Shown: positions 28,973-36,986, numbered from the stretch's first letter. The stretch is DNA of 64,000 nt from Kutzneria sp. CA-103260 (GCF_018263855.1 NZ_CP073318.1:992001-1056000); one strand, 5' to 3'. The notes: generated by a model from the sequence alone, not told the origin. A program made the numbers and translations.

Positions 28973-29668
28973 CGGGAACCTCCGTGTCCTGACGTCCGTC
29001 GCAGTACCGGTCGTCCCGGAGCTCCGGTTGGTTCCCGAGCCCGTGTTACTTCCCAGCGCCGCCACCAGAATCAGGCCGACCGCCAACGGGATGTGCGTCA
29101 CCAGCCGGTTCCAGCCGACGGCGTGCGCGCCGAGGTCGAAGGTCGACACGAGCACCAGCACACCGACAACGCTGCCCAGCAAGGGAAGTTGGGGTCGGGC
29201 TCGCCGTGGGTCGGCCGCCACGAAGGCCAGCACCACTCCGATGGCGAAGTTGAAGGCCGACGTCTCGTGGTCCATGTGCCCGGCCATCGTCATCATCGGG
29301 TCGTCCTGGCCGAGCAGTTCGACGATCGCCACGGCGGCCTGTGCGACGGCAGCGAGCACGAGGCCGATGCGCACCAGTATGTAGAGGAGGGAGGGCCGCG
29401 AACTGGTCTGGGCCAGCGCTGCTGTGTCCACGGGCCTCGGCTCGCCAGCCGGCAGCACTGCCTTGGCCAGGACCTCGTCGGTCAGGTCCCGCTCCTCGCC
29501 CGCGGGGGAGAGGACGGCCAGCCGGTTGATCCGGGCCGCCCGGTCCTGCCAGCGTGCGCACGGGGCACACCCCTGCACGTGCCGGTCCACGTCCGTCATG
29601 GCCAGGCCGGGAACAGCCTCCCCGTCCATGGCCGCCGAGAGCGCTTCACGCGCGATGCCGCAGTCCAC
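28286..29668 (-). CDS. zf-HC2 anti-sigma-like membrane protein whose frame runs on through ycnI
   Basis: Starting at GTG 29668, the first about 60 residues are a zf-HC2 zinc finger (VDRHVQGCAPCARWQ: H-x3-C-x2-C), followed by four membrane segments (for example SLLYILVRIGLVLAAVAQAA). In the usual arrangement this is a separate protein of about 210-230 residues. Here no stop occurs before the ycnI start, so the same frame gives a 460-residue fusion. Either both a fusion and an internally initiated YcnI are made, or a stop was lost through mutation or a sequence error. It is divergent from the ECF sigma factor, 74 bp away, and is its probable regulator. Confidence 0.6.
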   Translation of the reverse strand: MDCGIAREALSAAMDGEAVPGLAMTDVDRHVQGCAPCARWQDRAARINRLAVLSPAGEERDLTDEVLAKAVLPAGEPRPVDTAALAQTSSRPSLLYILVRIGLVLAAVAQAAVAIVELLGQDDPMMTMAGHMDHETSAFNFAIGVVLAFVAADPRRARPQLPLLGSVVGVLVLVSTFDLGAHAVGWNRLVTHIPLAVGLILVAALGSNTGSGTNRSSGTTGTATDVRTRRFPMRTAKRLGVLGSIVVGGLLAVTGSAYAHVTAQPGTATQGSYTKIAFRVPNEEDKASTVKLEVTFPTDHPIASVEVKDVPGWTAQIDKSTLATPLKSDDGPITEAVSKITWSGGSLAPDHFAEFEVSMGPLPTDTDKLVFKAVQTYDNGDVVRWIDTSAPGGAEPEHPAPTVQLTAKNASTAAAVTPTADTNSTSDSSLPLAFGIAGIVIGLAAGGLAVAALRRGRAAE

Positions 29669-29705
29669 GTCGAGCCAGGTCGTCGGCGAGGGCCGGAAAG
29701 TTCCG

Positions 29706-29734
29706 GTGAACCTGCCAGTAACCGCTGGCGTATC
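29706..29734 (+). promoter_or_regulatory. Candidate ECF promoter for the sigma gene
   Basis: GTGAAC (29706-29711) and CGTATC (29729-29734) are separated by 17 bp, resembling ECF-type -35 and CGT-type -10 elements. The sigma gene starts at 29743, only 8 bp past the -10, so the transcript would be leaderless. Autoregulation is inferred. Confidence 0.45.
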
Positions 29735-29742
29735 TACCGGGC

Positions 29743-30279
29743 GTGGGCTTCGACGACGCCGAGATCACCCAGTTCGCCCTGGCCGCGCAGCGCGGCGATC
29801 GGGCGGCCGCTGCCGACTTCGTCCGGTCGACGCAGCGCCAGCTGCGCCGGCTGATGGCGTACCTGGGCGACCAGGGCCAGGCCGACGACCTGGCCCAGGA
29901 GACGTATCTGCGCGCGTTCGCGGCCCTGCCCCGCTACGAGGGCCGGTCGCCGGCCCGGATGTGGCTGCTGGCCATCGCCCGCCGGGTGGCGGCCGACCAG
30001 ATCCGCACCGCCCAGCGGTCGCCGCGCACCACCAGCGCCGACGGCTGGCTGGACCTGGAGGTGGCCGGCCCCGAGGGGCTGGTGGCGCTGCGGTCGGCGA
30101 TCGACGGCCTGGATCCCGAGCGGCGCGAGGCCTTCGTGCTGACCAGGGTGGTCGGCCTGTCCTACGCCGAGGCGGCCGAGGTGTGCGACTGCCCGGTCGG
30201 CACGATCCGTTCCCGCGTGTCCCGCGCCCGCACCGAGTTGGTGGACGCTCTGGACGTCCGGCTGGAGATCGCCCGCTGA
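29743..30279 (+). CDS. ECF RNA polymerase sigma factor (SigC-like)
   Basis: A 178-residue sigma factor with region 2 (DLAQETYLRAFAALPRYEGR, then SPARMWLLAIARRVAADQIR) and region 4 (FVLTRVVGLSYAEAAEVCDC, then PVGTIRSRVSRARTEL), and no extra C-terminal domain. GTG start at 29743. It is divergent from the zf-HC2 protein and the copper genes. The same gene set (ECF sigma, zf-HC2, YcnI, CopC-CopD) recurs in actinobacteria and predicts that this sigma factor controls copper acquisition. The link to copper is an inference from the neighbours. Confidence 0.93.
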   Translation: MGFDDAEITQFALAAQRGDRAAAADFVRSTQRQLRRLMAYLGDQGQADDLAQETYLRAFAALPRYEGRSPARMWLLAIARRVAADQIRTAQRSPRTTSADGWLDLEVAGPEGLVALRSAIDGLDPERREAFVLTRVVGLSYAEAAEVCDCPVGTIRSRVSRARTELVDALDVRLEIAR

Positions 30280-30283
30280 CCAC

Positions 30284-30736
30284 TCACCGGAAAGCGCGTC
30301 TGGTGAGCGCCGCGGCGGTGATGCACAGGCCGCCCTCGGCGGCGTGCACCCAGTTGCCGAAGGTGTCCACGGCCATCAGGTGCAGCACGCTGGTGTCGCC
30401 GGCCAGCCCGAGACCGGCGACGACGAGATAGAACCAGCCGCAGCCGATGCCGTACCAGAACGCGGCGCGGGGCGACCGGGCGGCGAAGAGGCCGGGCACA
30501 CCGGTGATGAAGTGGAACAGGGCGTGCCAGCCGTTGACGGTGACCGGGATGAAGCCGAACGCCAGAACCGTGCACGAGGTCATGTGCGAGCCGAGGGCGA
30601 AGCTCGGGCACATCGCGTAGGCGACGGGGCCGTTGCTGATGAACCACAGCGACAGCACCAGCAGCAGGAGCTGGCCCGGTGACCGCCGCACGTCGGTCAG
30701 GTAGCGCGCCGGCGCGGCGCGGACGGTGGCGGACAT
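30284..30736 (-). CDS. DUF4383 membrane protein
   Basis: A 150-residue protein with four predicted membrane segments (LLLLVLSLWFISNG; GWHALFHFITGVPGLFAA; AAFWYGIGCGWFYLVVAG; NWVHAAEGGLCITAAAL) and the family's conserved NxxHxxxH-like spots (NGWHALFHF, GNWVHAAEG). Function is unknown. It ends 4 bp from the sigma gene (convergent) and faces the TetR gene across two operators, so it is probably TetR-repressed. Confidence 0.85.
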   Translation of the reverse strand: MSATVRAAPARYLTDVRRSPGQLLLLVLSLWFISNGPVAYAMCPSFALGSHMTSCTVLAFGFIPVTVNGWHALFHFITGVPGLFAARSPRAAFWYGIGCGWFYLVVAGLGLAGDTSVLHLMAVDTFGNWVHAAEGGLCITAAALTRRAFR

Positions 30737-30762
30737 GGCGCTCGGTGTCCCTTCGTGGCCAG

Positions 30763-30818
30763 TTCTAAGTCGATCGACCTAGAATGCCGGGGAGTATGTT
30801 CTAAGTCGATCGACCTAG
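30763..30818. promoter_or_regulatory. Twin 20-bp TetR operators
   Basis: TTCTAAGTCGATCGACCTAG occurs exactly at 30763-30782 and 30799-30818, a 36-bp period. Each is centred on the perfect palindrome GTCGATCGAC, and the first copy extends to an 18-of-20 symmetric TCTA...TAGA site. They lie between the DUF4383 and TetR start codons. Confidence 0.8.
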
Positions 30819-30842
30819 TCAACCGTGGGGAAGGAGCCGGCG

Positions 30843-31403
30843 GTGGCACGCGACACCCGGCGGCGGATGATCCAGCAGGCGGCGCTGCTGTTCCGCGGCA
30901 GCGGTTACGCCGGGACCGGCATCCGGGAGGTCGCCGAGGCGGCCGGCGCGCACCGCGGCGTCATCTACCACCACTTCGCCGGTGGGAAGGCCGAGTTGGC
31001 CACCGAGGTGCTGGCCTATGTGGATAGCCTGGTCGGCCCGGCCATCGAGGCGGTGTGCGCCACCGAGGAACCGGTTCCGGCCATGCGGGCCATTCTGGCC
31101 GCCGCTGCGGTGGTGATGGCCGGCGAGGACCATCCTGCCGGCTGCGCGGTCGCGGCGGTCACCCTCGGCGCCGGGCCGGACGAGCCGGCGCTCCGGTCGG
31201 CGACCCGGGAGATATTCGACCGCTGGCAGCAAGCGTTCCGGGACTGCCTGTGGCGCAACGGTTTCAGCGGGGTGGCGGCGACGAACCTGGCCACCCTGCT
31301 GATCGCCGGCCTGGAGGGCGCGCTGGTGCTGTGCCGGGCCGAGGGCACGACCGAACCGCTGGCCCGTGTCGCGGACGCGTTGGAACATGCCCTGAAACGG
31401 TGA
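30843..31403 (+). CDS. TetR-family transcriptional regulator
   Basis: A 186-residue regulator with HTH residues AALLFRGSGYAGTGIREVAE, then AAGAHRGVIYHHFAGGKAEL. The C-terminal domain resembles the YxaF/LmrA-type group (conserved AGCAVA-like DHPAGCAVAAVTL segment). GTG 30843 is preferred over GTG 30825 because GGAG lies 8 nt upstream. Twin operators upstream predict autoregulation and control of the divergent DUF4383 gene. Confidence 0.92.
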   Translation: MARDTRRRMIQQAALLFRGSGYAGTGIREVAEAAGAHRGVIYHHFAGGKAELATEVLAYVDSLVGPAIEAVCATEEPVPAMRAILAAAAVVMAGEDHPAGCAVAAVTLGAGPDEPALRSATREIFDRWQQAFRDCLWRNGFSGVAATNLATLLIAGLEGALVLCRAEGTTEPLARVADALEHALKR

Positions 31404-31430
31404 GGCGACACGCCTCGGCATGATCGACAG

Positions 31431-31466
31431 GATGGGGTCGGCCTGCCACTAGACTCCGGCCCCATC
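31431..31466 (+). terminator. Hairpin after the TetR gene
   Basis: GATGGGGTCGG (31431-31441) pairs with CCGGCCCCATC (31456-31466), 11 bp with one G-U, 14-nt loop, 27 bp past the TetR stop and 26 bp before the next start. It could act as a terminator or as a leader hairpin of the mannose synthase gene. Confidence 0.5.
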
Positions 31467-31492
31467 CAGTCGCCGCGCCCCAGAGGATCACC

Positions 31493-32215
31493 ATGAAGGT
31501 TGTTGTTGTCGTGCCGACGTACAACGAGCGCGAGAACCTGCCCGTGCTGGTGGCCCGGCTGCGCGACCTGGGGATCCCTGACCTGCACGTGCTGGTGGTC
31601 GACGACAACTCCCCGGACGGCACCGGCGCGGTCGCCGACAGTCTGGCCGCAGAGGGATCGGCAGAGGGCGATCTGGGCGTGCTGCACCGCACCGAGAAGG
31701 ACGGCCTGGGCCGGGCCTACATCGCCGGCATGACCCGCGCCCTGGCCGAGGGCGCGGACGTGGTGATCCAGATGGACGCCGACCTGTCGCACCCGACCGA
31801 CCGCATCCCGGCCCTACTGGAGAAGCTGGACAGCACCGACGCCGGCGTGGTGCTGGGCTCGCGCTACGTCGAGGGCGGGCGGACGGCGTCGGAGTGGCCG
31901 TGGCACCGCAAGGCGCTCTCGGCGTGGGCCAACTTCTACGTCAACGCCATCCTCCGTCTGAAGGTCAAGGACGCCACCGCCGGTTTCAAGGCCTGGCGGG
32001 CGGACACGCTGCGGGCCATCGACCTGCCGTCGATCCGCAGCAACGGCTACTCGTTCCAGGTGGAGATGAACTACCGCACGGTGAAGCGGGGCCTGCGCAT
32101 CCTGGAGGTGCCCATCGTGTTCGAGGAGCGGGCCGAGGGCGCCTCCAAGATGACGCTGGCGGTGCAGCTGGAGTCGGCGGTCACGCCGTGGAAGCTCCTT
32201 TTCGGACGGATGTAG
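31493..32215 (+). CDS. ppm1: Polyprenol monophosphomannose synthase
   Basis: A 240-residue GT2 enzyme of the dolichol-phosphate mannose synthase type: N-terminal VVVVPTYNERENLPVLV, VDDNSPDGTG, the metal-binding DADLSHP, and the C-terminal KMTLAVQLESAVTPWKL. It lacks C-terminal membrane helices, as do actinobacterial Ppm1 catalytic domains. It transfers mannose from GDP-mannose to polyprenyl phosphate at the inner membrane face, supplying lipid-linked mannose for glycoprotein and lipoglycan synthesis; the GT39 enzyme at 41439-43082 is a possible user. Its 3' end overlaps a convergent kinase gene by 35 bp and is partly copied at 35527-35569. Confidence 0.93.
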   Translation: MKVVVVVPTYNERENLPVLVARLRDLGIPDLHVLVVDDNSPDGTGAVADSLAAEGSAEGDLGVLHRTEKDGLGRAYIAGMTRALAEGADVVIQMDADLSHPTDRIPALLEKLDSTDAGVVLGSRYVEGGRTASEWPWHRKALSAWANFYVNAILRLKVKDATAGFKAWRADTLRAIDLPSIRSNGYSFQVEMNYRTVKRGLRILEVPIVFEERAEGASKMTLAVQLESAVTPWKLLFGRM

Positions 32216-33788
32216 CCCACACCGTCGCCACGGCGGCGACCACGCCGGCGACAGCGCAGGCAACTCCGTACGGCAGCGAGGGTTCGTGCCCGGCGAGCAC
32301 GGCGACCAGCAGCCACCCACCGAGCCCGAACAGCGCGCCCAGCGGCGCCGCGCCGATGAACGTGCCGACGCCGCCGCGTCCGCGTCGGACGGTCCGCAGC
32401 GTGGATTCCAGGTATGCCAAGGAGAACAGGCAGGCCAGCAGGCTGCCGGAGCCCATCGCGCTGGCCAGCGGGAACTGCTCGGCCGCCGCAGGGAATTCCT
32501 GGACCCCGGCGGGGGACTGGAGGCGGCCGGTGACCGTGCCGCCGACCAACCAGCGAGTGATGGCCGGGAACAGCACGGAGTCCTGGCCGACGGCACTGGC
32601 GACAGGGACACCGGCGAACGACAGCGACATCGTCGCCGGGCCGCCGACGATCGGCACCGGCAGGCTCAGGTCCACACTGGACGGTTGACCGGGTCCGCTG
32701 CCCAACACGGCCAGCTGCGTCACGGCCGCGCGCGGGCCGGGAGTCGGTGCGAGGAAGGCCAGCGCCACCATGGCGATGAGCGAGATCGCGGCGATGAGGC
32801 CCGGCAGGAGGGCGGACTTTCGGCGCGGGGCTTCGTTCTCGATGCGGGTCGCGGTGAGCGTCGGCTCCGGCGCGGCGGTCGGGCGGGGATGCGAGACGCT
32901 GCCGGTGACGCGGGGCGTGAGGTGCACGGGGATACCGGACCGTTGCAGCCAGCCGTGCCCGAAGGTGGCGTCCGCCGCGGCGGCGAGGTCCGCAGCGAAC
33001 GCCTCGGCGTCCCGGTAGCGCTGGTCGGTCTCCCTTGCCAGGGACCGCATCACGACCCGGGCCAGCGGCTCGGGGACGCCGGTGATTGGCCGGGGATCGC
33101 CGAAGATGTGCTGGCGCATCATGCTCAGCGCGCCGCGGTCGGTGGCGAACGGCAACGTGCCGGAAAGCAGTTCGTACAGCACGGTTCCGGCTGAGTAGAC
33201 GTCCGCGGCGGGCGTGAGCGGGTTGCCCGAGGCCTGTTCCGGCGAGATGTAGGCGGGGGTGCCCAGGACCTCGCCGCCGTGCGTGACGAGGGTGGCGCCC
33301 TCGCTGATCACCTGCGCGATGCCGAAGTCGGCGACCTTGAGCACGCCCGGCCCGGTGAACAAGAGGTTCTTCGGCTTCACGTCCAGGTGCAGCACGCCCG
33401 CGCGGTGCGCCGCGTGCAGGCCGGCCAGCGTGGCCAGGGTGATCGCGCAGGCGGCGTCCGCCTTGAGGTCGCCGCGGTGGAAACGGTCGAACACCGTGCC
33501 GCCGTCCAGCTTCTCCATCACCAGCAGGCTGTCCCGGCCGGTCTGCACGTAGTCGTACACCGGCACGATGTGCGGATGGTCGAGGCTGGCGAGGACCTTC
33601 GCCTCGCGGTCGAACCGGCTGCCCATGCCGGGCTTGTCCAGCAGCTCGGCCGGCAGCTGCTTGATCGCCACGTGGCGGCCGAGGGACCGGTGCACGCCCG
33701 CGTACACCACGCCCATGCCGCCGGCCCCGATCACCGACCCCACCTGGTACTGCGGCAGGGCGTGCACGACGTTGGCGGGCGCGGTCAC
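32181..33788 (-). CDS. Membrane Ser/Thr protein kinase, non-RD type
   Basis: A 535-residue protein starting at GTG 33788, overlapping the upstream stop. Kinase domain residues about 15-275: Gly loop GAGGMGVVY, K43 in AIK, catalytic loop HLDVKPKN (D136, K138, N141; Leu replaces the Arg of HRD), DFG 154-156, and an activation loop with several Thr before SPEQA. A juxtamembrane linker, a membrane helix at about 315-337, an extracytoplasmic beta-rich domain (SSVDLSLPVPIVGGPATMSL) and three further membrane segments follow. It is coupled to the partner at 33785-34567. A degenerate paralogue lies at 43018-44469. Confidence 0.9.
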   Translation of the reverse strand: MTAPANVVHALPQYQVGSVIGAGGMGVVYAGVHRSLGRHVAIKQLPAELLDKPGMGSRFDREAKVLASLDHPHIVPVYDYVQTGRDSLLVMEKLDGGTVFDRFHRGDLKADAACAITLATLAGLHAAHRAGVLHLDVKPKNLLFTGPGVLKVADFGIAQVISEGATLVTHGGEVLGTPAYISPEQASGNPLTPAADVYSAGTVLYELLSGTLPFATDRGALSMMRQHIFGDPRPITGVPEPLARVVMRSLARETDQRYRDAEAFAADLAAAADATFGHGWLQRSGIPVHLTPRVTGSVSHPRPTAAPEPTLTATRIENEAPRRKSALLPGLIAAISLIAMVALAFLAPTPGPRAAVTQLAVLGSGPGQPSSVDLSLPVPIVGGPATMSLSFAGVPVASAVGQDSVLFPAITRWLVGGTVTGRLQSPAGVQEFPAAAEQFPLASAMGSGSLLACLFSLAYLESTLRTVRRGRGGVGTFIGAAPLGALFGLGGWLLVAVLAGHEPSLPYGVACAVAGVVAAVATVWATSVRKGASTA

Positions 33789-34567
33789 CCGGTCACCTCG
33801 TGGGTCAGCGGCATGCGCGTGGTCTCCTGCTCGACGGCGGGCGGCAGCGGGTGCGGGGTGAGGTAACCGAGGAGCAGGCCGATCGCCGTGGTGCCGACGA
33901 TGATCGGGATTTCGACGGTGGGTTCCGGCGGGATCATCCGCAGCACGGACAGCGTCACCACGGCCACCAGTCCGGTGCCGAAACCGGCCGGCATGAAGCG
34001 GAGGGCGCGTCGCCAGCGGTTCGCCGGCAGGCGGTGCCTTGCCAGCGCCAGCAGGCACGTCGCCCAGGCAGCGATGGTGAGCAGGAGGACCGCGATGCCG
34101 AAAACCCCGTACACGGAAAGGAACGAGCCTCGGACGTCGGTGACCGTGTCCACGGCGACGAGCTCGTTGCGGTCCACATCGAACAGCTGGACCGAGGCCG
34201 GTAGCAGGCCGATCGCCTGGCCGTCAAGGTCCGCGAGGTCAAGACCGAAGGTGCGGGTGACCCTGGTGTGCGGGCCCACGTCGAACGGCAAAGTCGTGTC
34301 GTAGGCGAAAAATGTCAGCGCCAGGGCCGTGCCGGACAGGCGGATGCTGCGCACATGTGCTGGTGCGGCGCCGTCGTTCGTGACGGTGACCGACAACTGC
34401 ACGGGCCGTCGCGGCGTGATCACCATGGTGTGCCCGGCGATGTCCTGGCCGTCCAGAGTGGCCGTCAGCGTCAGGGGATCATCCGACCCCTGGGCGGCGG
34501 CCGGTGCCGTTCCCGTGAGAAAAACGCCGGCTGCCAAGGCAACCGCGACACCGGTGAGACGTCCCAT
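33785..34567 (-). CDS. Exported membrane partner protein of the kinase
   Basis: A 260-residue protein: signal peptide (MGRLTGVAVALAAGVFLTGT), an extracytoplasmic Ig-like beta domain (LTATLDGQDIAGHTMVITPR, then VTVTNDGAAPAHVRSIRLSG), then three membrane segments (for example VYGVFGIAVLLLTIAAWATC) and a short cytoplasmic tail. The ATG has GGGAG 7 nt upstream. Its stop overlaps the kinase start (GTGA), so both are made together. The family is not recognised; a sensor or ligand-binding partner for the kinase is plausible. Confidence 0.75.
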   Translation of the reverse strand: MGRLTGVAVALAAGVFLTGTAPAAAQGSDDPLTLTATLDGQDIAGHTMVITPRRPVQLSVTVTNDGAAPAHVRSIRLSGTALALTFFAYDTTLPFDVGPHTRVTRTFGLDLADLDGQAIGLLPASVQLFDVDRNELVAVDTVTDVRGSFLSVYGVFGIAVLLLTIAAWATCLLALARHRLPANRWRRALRFMPAGFGTGLVAVVTLSVLRMIPPEPTVEIPIIVGTTAIGLLLGYLTPHPLPPAVEQETTRMPLTHEVTG

Positions 34568-34660
34568 CGAGAACTCCCAGTTGAGCCGGGCGTGACTGGT
34601 GGGAGATGCTACCGCCGGCCGGCCGTGGGGTGGGCCGAACGAACCACAGTGGATGGGGCA

Positions 34661-35521
34661 ATGCGGATACTTGTTCGCACAGTGACGTTCCTGGCGCTCT
34701 GCGTGGGCGTCGTGCTGCCGGCGGTGGCGTCGGCGGCGACCGCGCCGGCCGTGTCGGTGACCCCGACCAGTGGACCGGCCGGAAGCCAGTTCACCATCCG
34801 CTGGGGCGGCTTCTCGCAGTGTCGGGTGATCACCTTCACCTGGGCGGGGGCGCCCCTGGCGAGCGGATCGCCGGGCACACAGGGGAGTGTCCTGGCCACG
34901 GCTCCCGCCGACGCGAAGCCCGGGACGTACGCCATCAATGCGACCTGCGGGGACCAGAAGGGGTTGACCCGGTTCACCGTCACGGTGAGCACCACAACCG
35001 TAACGACTCCGCCGCCCACGACGACAACCACTACGCCTCCGGTTGTCACCACGACAACGCCGCCGGCGGTCACCACGACGGTGCCGGTCGCCACGACCAC
35101 TACGACAACAACCACGCCTCCGACCACAACCACCGACACGCCAACGACATCGGCCAGCCCGTCGGTCACCGACGAGCCGAAGGCCGGTGGCGGGCTGACC
35201 TTGGACCACAGCAGCATTCAGCCGGGGGACACGTTGATGGCCTCCGGGAGTGGGTGCGAGCCGGGGCATGCGGTGACGTTGAGCTCTGACGGCGAGCAGG
35301 TGGGGTCGGCGCAGGCTGACGGCGGTGGGGCGTTCACGGCGCCGGTGCAGTTCAGTCGGATCGAGCCGGGGCGGCACACGATCGTGGCGAGTTGCGGGGT
35401 GGCGCTGACGGGGGTTGTCGACCAGGCGGTGACCAGCTCCAGTGGGGATTATTCGTCGACTCTGGTGGTGCTGGTGTTCTTCGTGCTGGGTGGGATCGTG
35501 TTCGTTCGATTCGCGTACTGA
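34661..35521 (+). CDS. Surface protein with Thr/Pro-rich linker and C-terminal membrane anchor
   Basis: A 286-residue protein: signal peptide (MRILVRTVTFLALCVGVVLP), an Ig-like domain (VSVTPTSGPAGSQFTIRWGG, one Cys pair), about 55 residues of TTTPP-type linker (residues about 105-165), a second small domain with two Cys (SGCEPGHAVTLSSDG, then VASCGVALTG), and a C-terminal membrane helix (TLVVLVFFVLGGIVFVRFAY) without LPxTG. The linker is suited to O-mannosylation. It is divergent from the kinase partner gene. A decayed copy of its 5' end lies at 44563-44580. Confidence 0.75.
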   Translation: MRILVRTVTFLALCVGVVLPAVASAATAPAVSVTPTSGPAGSQFTIRWGGFSQCRVITFTWAGAPLASGSPGTQGSVLATAPADAKPGTYAINATCGDQKGLTRFTVTVSTTTVTTPPPTTTTTTPPVVTTTTPPAVTTTVPVATTTTTTTTPPTTTTDTPTTSASPSVTDEPKAGGGLTLDHSSIQPGDTLMASGSGCEPGHAVTLSSDGEQVGSAQADGGGAFTAPVQFSRIEPGRHTIVASCGVALTGVVDQAVTSSSGDYSSTLVVLVFFVLGGIVFVRFAY

Positions 35522-35526
35522 AGCTT

Positions 35527-35569
35527 GGAGTCGGCGGTCGCGCCGTGGAAGCTCCTGTTCGGACGGATG
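35527..35569 (+). pseudogene. Copied 3' tail of the mannose synthase gene
   Basis: 43 bp match positions 32170-32212 at the end of ppm1 with only two differences, in the same orientation, starting 5 bp past the stop of the Thr-rich protein gene. The copy still reads ESAVAPWKLLFGRM but has no gene body. It marks the left edge of a second copy of the ppm1-tail/kinase unit. Confidence 0.85.
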
Positions 35570-35577
35570 CGGCTCGT

Positions 35578-36492
35578 TCAGAGCCGGCGGATGCCGCGTA
35601 GGCCGGCCGCGTACGGTCCGTTGTCGTCCAGCACGCTCGCCCCGCCGACGTCGCCGAACGTCGGCCCGTCCGGGGTGCCCCGACAGGCGATGAACCGCGG
35701 GTGCCCGGAGTCGTCTGCGCCCAGGTAGATGCCCACATGATCGACCGCGGTCGCCTTGCCGTCGACGGCGAACAGCAGCAGGTCGCCGGGTTGGGCCAGG
35801 AACCTGGCGGACGCGGCACCCGTTGCCTTGTCAGCGATGACGGTGCCCAGCTTGGCGTTGGCGATCTCCGCCGGACTGCGGGGCAGGCCGCCGGCGTCCC
35901 CGGGGTAGCCCATCCGGTAGCCGTAGACCAGCCGCGCATAGCCGGCCGAATCCAGCCGGCCCAGCTTGTCCATGCGCGGATTGCGCTGCTGCCACTCCTG
36001 GCCGAGGAAGTCGGCGACGTCCGCGTCGAAGGCGAAACGCGCGCCGGTCACGTACTGCGTGGCGACAGCGAGCAGGTCGGCACTGGTGTCGGCGAGCGCG
36101 TGGGTCAGCCACGGGCGGAACCAGTCCGCCTTCTCATCCCCGGCGTGCCAAGGCTGAGGCGTGAACCGCACCCAGGTCTCGGTGGGTATCACCGCAGCGG
36201 TTCGGGCCGGGTCGGTGAACGTCCGGATCGGTCCACTCAGGACGGTCGAGCGGGCGCCGTCGGTGAGGGTGGCCACCAGTTTGTCGTTCTGGTCCAGCAC
36301 TTCGGTACGCGGTGGGTTGTCCAGCCGGACGTAGCTGTAGCTGGTGGCCGGCGGGTGGACGGCCCGGCTCGCGACGACCACCTGGCTGTCACGGGCGCGG
36401 GCCGGGGCATCGCCGGACAGAGCGAGGTGCACCACGGCGGCGCCGGACACGGCTAATGTGGTCAGCAACACGGCTGTGCGCATGTGTTTCAC
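35578..36492 (-). CDS. NlpC/P60-like exported protein with Ser in place of the catalytic Cys
   Basis: A 304-residue protein. GTG 36492 (GGAG 8 nt upstream) is preferred to ATG 36483. N-terminal hydrophobic signal or anchor (residues 5-27). The C-terminal half has the NlpC/P60 layout: LDSAGYARLVYGYRMGYP aligns with the family's DCSGxVxxVY, FLAQPGDLLLF, then VDHVGIYLG with H252 intact. Ser182 replaces the Cys nucleophile. NlpC/P60 enzymes such as PgdS cut poly-gamma-glutamate, so its place beside pgsBC is fitting, but the substitution suggests a binding or regulatory role. It lies 11 bp after pgsC in the same operon. Confidence 0.8.
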   Translation of the reverse strand: MKHMRTAVLLTTLAVSGAAVVHLALSGDAPARARDSQVVVASRAVHPPATSYSYVRLDNPPRTEVLDQNDKLVATLTDGARSTVLSGPIRTFTDPARTAAVIPTETWVRFTPQPWHAGDEKADWFRPWLTHALADTSADLLAVATQYVTGARFAFDADVADFLGQEWQQRNPRMDKLGRLDSAGYARLVYGYRMGYPGDAGGLPRSPAEIANAKLGTVIADKATGAASARFLAQPGDLLLFAVDGKATAVDHVGIYLGADDSGHPRFIACRGTPDGPTFGDVGGASVLDDNGPYAAGLRGIRRL

Positions 36493-36503
36493 GGCAGGGG
36501 CTC

Positions 36504-36986
36504 CTACGAGGTGGGGATCAGGCCGACCAGCACCCCGCTGGCCAGCACTCCGTACGAGGCAAGGGCAACCGATCCGGTGGCCAGCACGGTCACCGCGGGC
36601 GGCTGACGAACCAACTGGTAGGCGATCAGGCCGGGCACCACAAACCCCAGCGTCTCGTGCACGTACAACAGCGGATAATGATCCTGGATCAATACAAAAA
36701 CCGTGGTCTGCAAAAGAACGCCGAGCAGCACCACCGCCGCGAACTGCCGCTTCCCGTACAGAATCACGACTTTGCTCAGCCCCAGCGTGGCCAGATAGGT
36801 CAGCACCGTGGTCAGCACCACCAGCGCCGCCCGCCGATAGTCCTCGACCAGCGTCAACGCCAACCAGCCCGGAGTGATCATGCCACCCGGCGACAGGTTC
36901 GTGGTGAGATAACACAGCAGGGAGAACAACAACCCGATGGCCAACCCCAGGGTGGCCACCTCCGGGGACAGCTCCTGGCTGATCAT
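36504..36986 (-). CDS. pgsC: Poly-gamma-glutamate synthesis membrane protein PgsC (CapC)
   Basis: A 160-residue, very hydrophobic protein with four to five membrane segments. Recognisable PgsC/CapC features are the N-terminal GLAIGLLFSLLCYLTTNLSP with GGMITPGWLAL, and the central YGKRQFAAVVLLGVLLQ. The start at 36986 overlaps the pgsB stop (ATGA), the usual coupling. With PgsB it forms the membrane core that polymerises glutamate through the gamma-carboxylate and exports the chain. Confidence 0.9.
   Translation of the reverse strand: MISQELSPEVATLGLAIGLLFSLLCYLTTNLSPGGMITPGWLALTLVEDYRRAALVVLTTVLTYLATLGLSKVVILYGKRQFAAVVLLGVLLQTTVFVLIQDHYPLLYVHETLGFVVPGLIAYQLVRQPPAVTVLATGSVALASYGVLASGVLVGLIPTS

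Noticed and set aside
35525..35728. Small open frame starting at the copied ppm1 tail
   Set aside because: After 14 codons it runs antisense through the NlpC/P60-like gene; it is a relic, not a gene.
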